NCBI GenBank assembly: GCA_039933635.1 | Contig: JBDTNQ010000004.1 | Coordinates: forward strand, 1 to 64,000 | DNA: 64,000 nucleotides | DNA from: JBDTNQ01 sp039933635 | Lineage (GTDB): Bacteria; Acidobacteriota; Vicinamibacteria; Vicinamibacterales; SCN-69-37 | Direction of reading: 5' to 3' | The notes under the pieces: generated by a model | What the model saw: only the letters and a program-made list of their open reading frames with translations | Told to the model about the DNA's origin: nothing | Databases searched by the model: none | Position numbers and translations under genes: made by a program | Part shown: positions 10,028 through 16,908 of the stretch, in pieces | Numbering within the stretch: position 1 is the first letter of the stretch | How the letters are laid out: every line of letters starts with the position of its first letter

Positions 10028-10924
10028 CTATCGCGTGATGACGACCTGGAACGATCCTGAGTTGTCGTCGAAGACGTCGTCGTTGATTCCGATCATCAAC
10101 TTGCCGGTCCCGTCCATGCGGATGTCACCGCTGTTCGTCCCGATGAGAAAGGGCTGTCCGGTGCCAACCTTCCCGATGACCGCGCCGTTCTGCGCGGACT
10201 CGAGCGGCGTCCCGGCGCGCGTGCCACCGACGCCGGCCGGGCCGGACGTCAACGTGCGGTTGATGAAGACCGGGCCGCCGCTCACGTCGAAGCGGACGGT
10301 TTGACCGCGGCGGACGGTGACGCCAGTGTCGGTCCAGGGCACGGCGCCGCGCACGGTCACGGTCGTCGCGTTGCCGTTGGAGCCCCGACGGTTGGCAGCC
10401 GTGGACGGCGTGGCCGGGATTGGCGCGACCGGTGCGGCATCCGCCGTCTGCGCGCCGCCCGCGGGCAGGTTGTAGACCTCGCGTACTCGATCCGTCCGGA
10501 GAAACACGCGCCGGACCTCGGAAATCGGTACGTTGGTGACCTGGCCATCCGTGATGTTCTTGAAACGGACCGTGTCTCCGTTCACGAGATCGACCAACGT
10601 CCCCTGTCGCGTCTCGCCGCTGCGCAAGCTCAGCAGGTGTCCGTTCACGGGCAGCGCCGCCAGTTCCGCCGCGCTCGGTGTGCCACCCGCGAAATCGATG
10701 GCCACGACCTGCGCAAACGGAATCGGCATCTCCACGCCGCTGTTGACCTTCAGGTTGAACTCGTTCTTGTCGGCGCGGATGTTGGTGCGGGCTTCGGTGT
10801 GAAACACCACGTCGCCACTGATCCGTTCACCGTTTGTCAGAAGGAACGTCGCCCGTTCCAAAGCCGCCACCGTGCTCACGGCAGCCAGCGCGCCGACGAT
10901 TACCATCCCTGCTCGTCGCATCAT
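10028..10924 (-). CDS. Secreted protein with PA-IL/LecA-like C-terminal domain
   Basis: The ATG at 10924 has an AAGGAG site nine bases upstream and gives 298 residues; the frame runs on to 11032 without support. A signal peptide (about 1-21) is followed by two beta-rich repeats resembling small Sm/SH3-like barrels, each with a G-x-x-x-x-G-x-(L/V)-V pattern. An Ala/Pro-rich linker leads to a C-terminal domain (about 185-298). This domain ends IGTNSGDIRMDGTGKLMIGINDD and then a closing strand, which resembles the calcium/galactose-binding PA-IL lectin fold (GxxxxDxxxxGxLxLxxND). I infer a surface carbohydrate-binding role; sugar specificity is not readable. Confidence 0.7.
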   Translation of the reverse strand: MMRRAGMVIVGALAAVSTVAALERATFLLTNGERISGDVVFHTEARTNIRADKNEFNLKVNSGVEMPIPFAQVVAIDFAGGTPSAAELAALPVNGHLLSLRSGETRQGTLVDLVNGDTVRFKNITDGQVTNVPISEVRRVFLRTDRVREVYNLPAGGAQTADAAPVAPIPATPSTAANRRGSNGNATTVTVRGAVPWTDTGVTVRRGQTVRFDVSGGPVFINRTLTSGPAGVGGTRAGTPLESAQNGAVIGKVGTGQPFLIGTNSGDIRMDGTGKLMIGINDDVFDDNSGSFQVVITR

Positions 10925-11043
10925 GTTACGTACTCCTTCGAAGCTAATACACTGCAAGATACTTGCCGCGGCGCGCGATGGCGAAAGTCCGCGACGATCG
11001 GTGATCCCGGAGCCGGGCCGGGTAGAATTCACACAGGCGCGAA

Positions 11044-12054
11044 GTGCCCAATATTAGCCGTCTTCGTTCACCGGCTTCGCGAGCCCTGGTCCGAACCCTG
11101 GCGGGCGCCCTGACGCTCGCCTGCGCATCAGCCGCTTGGCCAGCGTCCACCCTCAGCGCGCGCCAGGCATCTTCCACCCTCAGGCCGGCGGACATGCCGC
11201 AGAGCCGCCTGATCGACGCCGTCACACTGCTCGACGATCTGCGCATCCTGTCGGCCGATGCGATGGAGGGGCGCAAGTTCGGGACGCCAGGCGGGGCCAA
11301 GGCCCGGGCATTCGTCATCAGCCGCTTCAAGGCGACGGGGATCGAGCCTCTCACCGGCACGTACGAGTTTCCCATCACGGCGCGCACGCCGGCGGGCGAA
11401 CTCCACGGCGCGAACATCGTCGGGGTCATTCGCGGCACGACTGATCCCGGCCGTTATCTCATCTTGAGCGCGCACTACGACCACGTGGGGGTGCGCGGAG
11501 GGGACATCTACAACGGGGCTGACGATAACGCGTCTGGCACGGCGGCGCTGTTCTCGATTGCACAATACCTGTCGAAGCATCCGCCGCGATCGTCGGTGCT
11601 CATCGTGGCATTCGACGGTGAGGAAGCCGGTCTCGTCGGCTCGCGTGCGTTCGTTCGCGACCCGCCGATCGCTCGGCAGGCGATCCGCATCGATCTGAAC
11701 ATGGACATGCTCGGCCGGGACGCTCGCGACACCCTGTTCGTCACAGGGACGGCGCGCCAGCCCGTTCTTCGGGCCGTGATGGAACGGGTGGCCGCGCGTG
11801 CTCCACTGCATCTGCGCCTCGGACACGATGGCGGCGACAGCGGCGAGGACTGGACAAAAGACTCGGACCACTACGCCTTCATCGAGGCGGGCCTGCCTGC
11901 GCTCTACTTCGGCGTGGAGGACTACGCCCAACTGCATCGTCCGACCGACGACTTCGAGACCATCACGTACGGCTTCTACGTGAAGGCGGTGGAAACGGTG
12001 ATCGCAGCGCTCGAGGCGTTCGATGCCGTGGACCAGCGTGTGGGGTCGCAGTGA
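11044..12054 (+). CDS. Secreted M28-family zinc aminopeptidase
   Basis: A 336-residue exported metallopeptidase. From the GTG at 11044 the N-terminus has an Arg-containing start and a hydrophobic signal segment ending near ASA. The di-zinc site is complete: SAHYDHVG (His144/His147), NGADDNASG (bridging Asp160), FDGEEAGL (catalytic Glu193 and zinc-binding Glu194), LNMDMLG, and the late histidine in QLHRPTDD. Family members release N-terminal amino acids from peptides in the periplasm or outside the cell. The gene is divergent from the lectin-like gene. The start is uncertain because no clear ribosome site precedes the GTG. Confidence 0.88.
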   Translation: MPNISRLRSPASRALVRTLAGALTLACASAAWPASTLSARQASSTLRPADMPQSRLIDAVTLLDDLRILSADAMEGRKFGTPGGAKARAFVISRFKATGIEPLTGTYEFPITARTPAGELHGANIVGVIRGTTDPGRYLILSAHYDHVGVRGGDIYNGADDNASGTAALFSIAQYLSKHPPRSSVLIVAFDGEEAGLVGSRAFVRDPPIARQAIRIDLNMDMLGRDARDTLFVTGTARQPVLRAVMERVAARAPLHLRLGHDGGDSGEDWTKDSDHYAFIEAGLPALYFGVEDYAQLHRPTDDFETITYGFYVKAVETVIAALEAFDAVDQRVGSQ

Positions 12055-12170
12055 TCGCTGTCCTTGAACCGGGACTCTTAGCCGTGGCACTTCGCGGACA
12101 GCGCAGAGATTAACTCCTGCACGTTCGGTGCGGACGCATCTGGAACGGCCTTTGCTACCTTCAGCTAGCG

Positions 12171-12542
12171 ATGCGAGTTCTTCTTCTCAGCGCGCTATGC
12201 GGAATATTTCTGGGCGCCTGCGCGGGAGGTGCTCCGACGAGCCCGACAACGACGACGATCACGGTCACCGGCAGTGGTGCGACCACATACACTTACGCGA
12301 CTGTCCAGGCCATCTTCGCGAGTGACTGCGTCTCGTGTCATGGCCCATCCCAGAAGCAGGCGGGCGTCGACCTCAGCACTTACACCGGCGTCTCAAGGGT
12401 CGTGACCGCCGGGAGCGATCAGTCGACTCTCGTCCGCGTCACGCAGCCTGGTGGGCTCATGTACAGCAATCTCTCGGGAAATCGCAGCGACAAGGCCGGC
12501 ATGATCTACGACTGGGTGGTCAACAGCCGGGCCGCGCAGTAG
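12171..12542 (+). CDS. Cytochrome c-like lipoprotein
   Basis: A 123-residue exported protein. A lipoprotein signal ends in LGAC (Cys17), a Thr-rich linker follows, and then a single c-type haem motif CVSCH (Cys53, Cys56, His57). The surrounding pattern (VQAIFASDCVSCHGPSQKQAGVDL, then G-x-L-M-Y) resembles planctomycete-type small cytochromes. It is first in a tight four-gene run with two membrane proteins and a Rieske protein, so a periplasmic electron carrier is likely. A GG-N10-GC match (12142-12155) lies just upstream but would leave only a 4-nt leader, so I do not call it a promoter. Confidence 0.78.
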   Translation: MRVLLLSALCGIFLGACAGGAPTSPTTTTITVTGSGATTYTYATVQAIFASDCVSCHGPSQKQAGVDLSTYTGVSRVVTAGSDQSTLVRVTQPGGLMYSNLSGNRSDKAGMIYDWVVNSRAAQ

Positions 12543-12563
12543 ACCCAATCGACAGGACTACCC

Positions 12564-13211
12564 ATGACACCGCGCTTCCTTTCATTGCTGGTATTGGCCG
12601 CATTGCTCACCGCGGCGCCGGCCTCCGCGCAGACACCCACCCCATTTCAGCCGCAGCTGCGAATGAGCTTCCTGCCGCCTGCGGCTCCCGCGGTGTTGGC
12701 CGAGCCGCTGCGACTCAACGCGGCGACGAGGAGTGACGTGTTCGCGCCGCCCGATCCGCAAGGGCCTCCGCGCGTCGCGTTCGAGTACAGCGATGCGTAC
12801 CACACGCGCGCGCGCATCCATCGCCTCGCGAGCTTTGCCACCCTCCCGCTCTTCGCGACAGAAGCCGTCCTGGGGCAGTCCCTGTACAACTCATCGACGC
12901 CGGGCAAGAAGACGGCGCACCTGGTTGTCGCAGGCGCCATCGGCGGGCTGTTCGCCGTGAACTCGGTCACGGGCGTCTGGAACCTGATCGAGGCACGTCA
13001 CGATCCGCAGGGCCGCAACCGGCGGCTGATTCACGGCATCCTGATGCTCGCCGCCGACGCGGGCTTTCTGGCGACGGCGGCTCTCGGGCCTTCGACTGAG
13101 GGCCGGAGCGGGCGCGTCGAGGGATCGCCCGCCGCGCATCGGGCCGTCGCATTCAGTTCCATCGGCGCCGCCACCGCCGGCTATCTCGTCATGTTGATCG
13201 GAGGACACTGA
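12564..13211 (+). CDS. Membrane protein of the cytochrome/Rieske gene run
   Basis: A 215-residue protein with a signal peptide (cleavage near ASAQ), a Pro-rich periplasmic stretch (about 22-70) and about four hydrophobic helices in the C-terminal two thirds (around RLASFATLPLFATEAVL, TAHLVVAGAIGGLFAV, GILMLAADAGFLATAAL and GAATAGYLVMLIGGH). Several histidines lie near helix ends (HRLASF, HLVV, HGILM), so haem binding of a b561-like kind is possible but unproven. Its last base is the first base of the next gene (TGATG overlap). Confidence 0.7.
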   Translation: MTPRFLSLLVLAALLTAAPASAQTPTPFQPQLRMSFLPPAAPAVLAEPLRLNAATRSDVFAPPDPQGPPRVAFEYSDAYHTRARIHRLASFATLPLFATEAVLGQSLYNSSTPGKKTAHLVVAGAIGGLFAVNSVTGVWNLIEARHDPQGRNRRLIHGILMLAADAGFLATAALGPSTEGRSGRVEGSPAAHRAVAFSSIGAATAGYLVMLIGGH

Positions 13212-13693
13212 TGGATCTCGGGCTCACGCACTTGGCCTCGTCCTGGGCCTCGGTCTATTCGAACTCGGCCGCCACGCGCACCGCTATCGGGTTCGCGCAC
13301 GTCGGAGGACTGGTCGTTTCCGGCGGCACCGCGCTGTCGGCGGACCGGGCGGTCCTCCGCGCCAGCAAAGCTGGGCAGGCGATACGGGAGCGTCAGGCCG
13401 CTGAGTTCGCGATTACCCACCGCGTGGTCGTGGCGACGCTGGCGATCGTCGTCGCGAGCGGCGCGCTGCTGATGCTGTCGGACCTGGACACGTACCTCGT
13501 CTCGAAGACGTTCTGGATCAAGATGGCGGCGATTGCGGTACTGAGCGTCAACGGGGTCGTGATGGTGGCGATCGGACGCCGCATCGAACGCGGCCACGAC
13601 GGCTGGATGGCGCTACGCGCCGCGGCTATTACCAGCATGACGTTCTGGCTCCTCACGACCCTTCTCGGATCGGCGCTTCCCAATGTCGGCTGA
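13211..13693 (+). CDS. Four-helix membrane protein of the same gene run
   Basis: A 160-residue integral membrane protein with about four hydrophobic segments and a conserved-looking FAHVGGLVVSGGTAL near the N-terminus, an interior THRVVVATLAIVVASGALLM, and KTFWIKMAAIAVLSVNGVVM. Histidines at the start of helices could ligate haem, but no named family is certain. Its start overlaps the previous stop, and its last 11 nt overlap the Rieske gene, so all four genes are very probably one transcript. Confidence 0.7.
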   Translation: MDLGLTHLASSWASVYSNSAATRTAIGFAHVGGLVVSGGTALSADRAVLRASKAGQAIRERQAAEFAITHRVVVATLAIVVASGALLMLSDLDTYLVSKTFWIKMAAIAVLSVNGVVMVAIGRRIERGHDGWMALRAAAITSMTFWLLTTLLGSALPNVG

Positions 13694-14159
13694 GCGGTGC
13701 TCGCGGCGCGCGTTCCTCAATTGCAGCGGCGGCTTCGCTCTCGGCCTGGCATCGCTGGGGTTATCGGCGGACCTGCTGGCCTCGCCGCGCTTCGATCTGG
13801 AGGGACGCACCAGCGGGCGGGACGTGACGTATCCCGCGCCAGCCGCGGACTCGGTGAGCATCGACCGGACCAACCAGATCATCCTCGTCCGGGCGGACGG
13901 GCACATCTACGCGTTTGCGCTGTCGTGTCCGCATCAGAACGCGGCCGTCAAGTGGGTGGACAAGGATCATCGCTTCCAGTGCACGAAGCACGACTCGCGG
14001 TATCAGCCTGACGGCGCCTACACCTCGGGCCGCGCCACGCGGAACCTCGATCGCTTTCCGATCCGGCGCGATGGGGGATCCGTCGTCGTCGATGCGTCGC
14101 GCGTGTTCCAGTCCGACAAGGATCAGGCCGGCTGGGCCGCAGCCACGGTGCCCGCCTGA
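13683..14159 (+). CDS. Rieske [2Fe-2S] protein with twin-arginine signal
   Basis: A 158-residue exported iron-sulphur protein. The N-terminus has a twin-arginine motif SRRAF followed by a hydrophobic stretch, as expected for Tat export of a folded cofactor protein. The Rieske ligands are Cys82-x-His84 (SCPHQNAA) and Cys100-x-x-His103 (CTKHDSRY). Spacing between the boxes is short, like soluble or arsenite-oxidase/ferredoxin-type Rieske domains rather than bc1 subunits. With the cytochrome lipoprotein and two membrane proteins it could form a small electron-transfer module; no catalytic molybdenum or copper subunit is nearby. Confidence 0.88.
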   Translation: MSAERCSRRAFLNCSGGFALGLASLGLSADLLASPRFDLEGRTSGRDVTYPAPAADSVSIDRTNQIILVRADGHIYAFALSCPHQNAAVKWVDKDHRFQCTKHDSRYQPDGAYTSGRATRNLDRFPIRRDGGSVVVDASRVFQSDKDQAGWAAATVPA

Positions 14160-14212
14160 CCGGGGTAGACGCCCGCGCTCTGCGCTACACTGCCCGCAAC
14201 AGGAGCACGACC

Positions 14213-14758
14213 GTGTTGCGTCACATCAGCCTCTCCGTTCTCGGACTCACGGCCGTCGTCGCCCTCGCGCAGCCCGCCCTACAGGCCGGCCAGCGCGCGC
14301 GCATCACGACGCGCGGCACGGTCGAGGCTGTCGTCGACGGCGTGCACGTCGCCATGGAGTACGGCCGGCCCACGACGCGGGGCCGTGAGATCTGGGGCGC
14401 TCTTGTGCCCTGGGGGCGATGGTGGATGCCGGGCGCCGACGAAACGACGAGCATCGCCACCGACGCGCCGCTGATGGTGGGAACATTGTCCATGCCCGCC
14501 GGCACGCACACGATCTACACCCTGCCGACCGCCGATGCCTTCACACTGATCATCAACAAGCAAACGGGACAGTTCCACACGGTCTACCATCCCGAACGCG
14601 ACCTGGGGCGCGTGCCGATGACGCTCACGACGCTCGCGGAGCCTGTCGAGCAGATGACGTTCGTCGTCACGCCGGTCGCGGCCGGCGGCGGGACGCTGGC
14701 GCTTCGCTGGGACAACCGCGAGTACGCGGTTTCGCTCCGTGCCGCGGGCCGCGACTGA
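14213..14758 (+). CDS. DUF2911 family exported protein
   Basis: A 181-residue protein with a signal peptide (about 1-25). It shows the DUF2911 pattern: VEYGRP-like V-A-M-E-Y-G-R-P, REIWGALVPWG, WMPGADETTSI, PAGTHTIYTLP, and a closing beta sheet. The function of the family is unknown; it occurs widely in Bacteroidota and Acidobacteriota. The GTG start at 14213 has an AGGAG site five to eight bases upstream. It follows the Rieske gene by 53 nt. Confidence 0.85.
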   Translation: MLRHISLSVLGLTAVVALAQPALQAGQRARITTRGTVEAVVDGVHVAMEYGRPTTRGREIWGALVPWGRWWMPGADETTSIATDAPLMVGTLSMPAGTHTIYTLPTADAFTLIINKQTGQFHTVYHPERDLGRVPMTLTTLAEPVEQMTFVVTPVAAGGGTLALRWDNREYAVSLRAAGRD

Positions 14759-14789
14759 TTCGACCGCCGCTGAATCCTGGCCATTGACC

Positions 14790-15668
14790 ATGCCGGGCCT
14801 ATCCGAAGCGGGCCGTCTCTCGCGGGTGCTCGTCAAGCACGCGCGCGATGCGTTCCGCGATCCGGATGCCATTGCCCGCCAATGGCGTGGGCTGAACTTC
14901 TCCGCGGCTCCGGATTTCGCTCGCGCTATCGACGAATACGAACGGTTTCTCGATGCGCTCCGTCGCACCGGCGCGTCGATTGATCTCCTGCCCGCCACCG
15001 CCGGGGTCAGCCTCGATTCCGTCTACACGCGTGATGCATCAGTCGTCACGCCCCGTGGCATGGTGATCGCCGCAATGGGCAAGCCGGCGCGTGCGACCGA
15101 GCCCGCCGCGCAGGAGCGCGCGTTTCGTGAATGGGGCATTCCTGTTGCCGGCCGGATCGACCCGCCGGGGCGATTGGAAGGGGGCGATGTCGTCTGGCTT
15201 GACGACCGTACGGTCGCGGTAGGGCGCGGCTATCGCACGAACGCCGAAGGGATCAGCCAGTTCGCGGCGTTGCTCGGGGATGCGATTGAGTGCGTGGAGG
15301 TTCCGCTCCCGCACTGGCGAGGCCCTCAGGACGTATTCCATCTGATGTCGATGGTGAGTCCGATCGACGAGCGTCTGGCCTTGGTGTTCTCACCGCTCCT
15401 GCCCGTGCCCTTCCGGGAGCGTCTCATCACCATGGGCTTCGAATTCGTCGAGGTGCCGGACGCCGAGTTCGAGTCCATGGGCGCCAACGTCCTCGCGCTC
15501 GCCCCTCGTCAATGCCTCGCGCTCGACGGCAATCCCGAGACGCGCAGGAGGCTCGAAGCCGCTGGCGCGGAAGTGATGGTCTATGCAGGGAACGAGATCA
15601 GCATCAAAGGCGGGGGCGGTCCCACGTGTTTGACGCGGCCGCTCGCGAGGGCTCCACTACGTCGCTGA
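14790..15668 (+). CDS. Amidinotransferase-fold hydrolase, DDAH-like
   Basis: About 292 residues from the ATG at 14790; the frame opens at 14739, overlapping the DUF2911 gene. Guanidine-modifying fold signatures are present: VYTRDASVVTPRG, GRLEGGDVV, HLMSMVSPID (catalytic His), and a C-terminal KGGGGPTCLTRPL with the nucleophilic Cys. This set matches dimethylarginine dimethylaminohydrolase-like enzymes, which convert methylarginines to citrulline and methylamines; arginine deiminase-like activity is an alternative. Confidence 0.85.
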   Translation: MPGLSEAGRLSRVLVKHARDAFRDPDAIARQWRGLNFSAAPDFARAIDEYERFLDALRRTGASIDLLPATAGVSLDSVYTRDASVVTPRGMVIAAMGKPARATEPAAQERAFREWGIPVAGRIDPPGRLEGGDVVWLDDRTVAVGRGYRTNAEGISQFAALLGDAIECVEVPLPHWRGPQDVFHLMSMVSPIDERLALVFSPLLPVPFRERLITMGFEFVEVPDAEFESMGANVLALAPRQCLALDGNPETRRRLEAAGAEVMVYAGNEISIKGGGGPTCLTRPLARAPLRR

Positions 15669-16052
15669 CGAGCCCGCGCTACCTTCGAACAACGGTTCGG
15701 TCTGTTTGCTGAAGAATACCCAGAGGGCGTACACGCCGAAGATGGTGCCGACCGGAAATTTAAGGAGGGCGATGGCGGCGAGGACGATGCCGAGGAGGCG
15801 AGCCCAGCGCTTGAACTTCAGGAGACCCCAGCCGCAGGCGATGCTCGGAACCGCGAAGGCGATCAGGACAATGGTGAGGACCACGCCGGTGAAGCCCATC
15901 GCGGCGGCCCCTATCGGCGCGCCCTCTTCGTGAGAGGCGCCAATCAGGAACGCAAGGCCGCTGAACAGGACGGTCGAGAACATCGCCCCCGCGATCAGCA
16001 GCACGCCGAAGGCCAGGAACAACCACGCGGTAATCCGGACGTGCGTGCGCAT
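15657..16052 (-). CDS. Small four-helix membrane protein
   Basis: 131 residues from the ATG at 16052 (a GTG lies one codon upstream). It has four hydrophobic segments (about 8-35, 48-72, 78-100 and 103-115) and a KFKRWARLLGIVLAAIALLKFPVGTIFGVYALWVF signature common in small uncharacterised inner-membrane proteins. It starts 15 nt after the RRM gene stop on the same strand. The last 12 nt overlap the convergent DDAH-like gene. No function is assigned. Confidence 0.7.
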   Translation of the reverse strand: MRTHVRITAWLFLAFGVLLIAGAMFSTVLFSGLAFLIGASHEEGAPIGAAAMGFTGVVLTIVLIAFAVPSIACGWGLLKFKRWARLLGIVLAAIALLKFPVGTIFGVYALWVFFSKQTEPLFEGSAGSSAT

Positions 16053-16067
16053 CACGTCCGGGCCACG

Positions 16068-16697
16068 CTATTCGTCGCCTTCTTCGTCCGACGCGCGCGA
16101 TGCGACGTCGTCAAAATCCCCCGGTGTTTCGACGGGTTCATCCGTCGGGTCGTCATAGAGGCCGCCGAGCCGCCCCGTGTAGCGTTCCTTGATCGGGCCC
16201 TTGGGGCCCCGGTCCTTGGCTTCCCACCGCTTCTCGCCGCCGGTGGCCTTCTTCTTCGGCGGACCGAAATTCTTTCCAGGAGGTCCGAAGCCACCGCCCC
16301 CGCCTGGCCCGCCGGGCCGGGGACCATTGAATCCGCCGGCCCCGGGAGGACGCGGGGCGAAGCCGCCACCGCCTCCGGGACCGCCCGGACGGGGTGGGCC
16401 GCTGAACCCGCCCCCGCCGCTCGGCCTGAAGACGCCGGCTGGACGCTCTTCGCGCGGGCGCGCCTCGCTGACCGACAGGCTGCGACCCATGAACGGCTGC
16501 TGATTAAACCGTTCGACCGCCTGTTCGGCCAACGCGCGATCCGTGTATTCCACGAATGCGAAGCCACGGGGTCGACCGGTTTCCCGGTCGACTGGAATGA
16601 CAATGTGAGAGGGCTCGCCGACCGCCGAGAAATGCGACCGCAGGTCGGCGTCTGTCGCCCCATACGGCATGTTGCCTACGAACAAACGTACAGCCAC
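16068..16697 (-). CDS. RRM RNA-binding protein with Gly/Pro-rich tail
   Basis: A 209-residue protein. A single RRM (residues 1-80) carries RNP2 (LFVGNM) and RNP1 (RGFAFVEY), resembling bacterial Rbp-type RNA-binding proteins. Residues about 93-145 are a low-complexity GGGFGGPPRPGG-like tract, then a Lys-rich piece and an acidic C-terminus (DDVASRASDEEGDE). Bacterial RRM proteins with glycine-rich tails bind single-stranded RNA and are often cold- or stress-induced. The tail looks prone to phase separation, which is inference only. Confidence 0.88.
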   Translation of the reverse strand: MAVRLFVGNMPYGATDADLRSHFSAVGEPSHIVIPVDRETGRPRGFAFVEYTDRALAEQAVERFNQQPFMGRSLSVSEARPREERPAGVFRPSGGGGFSGPPRPGGPGGGGGFAPRPPGAGGFNGPRPGGPGGGGGFGPPGKNFGPPKKKATGGEKRWEAKDRGPKGPIKERYTGRLGGLYDDPTDEPVETPGDFDDVASRASDEEGDE

Positions 16698-16908
16698 TGA
16701 CTATCCTCGCGTCTGAAGGATTCGGAACTTGGTTGGCGTTGACGTCGAATGCTCACGCCGTTGTGGGACGTTGGGGAACACGGGCCTGAAAATAGGGAGG
16801 ATTTGGCTACGTCGCTAGGTGAGCTGAAATTCCGAACTGTCCGGAGGATAGCACGGGCCGCGGGTGCTGCCAAGCGGGGCTTGCTTTGAACGATGCTAGG
16901 ATGTTCGT

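Noticed and set aside
12142..12155. TGGAAC-N5-TTTGC match before the cytochrome lipoprotein gene
   Set aside because: The sequence fits sigma-54 spacing, but transcription would start about four bases before the ATG, leaving no room for a ribosome site.
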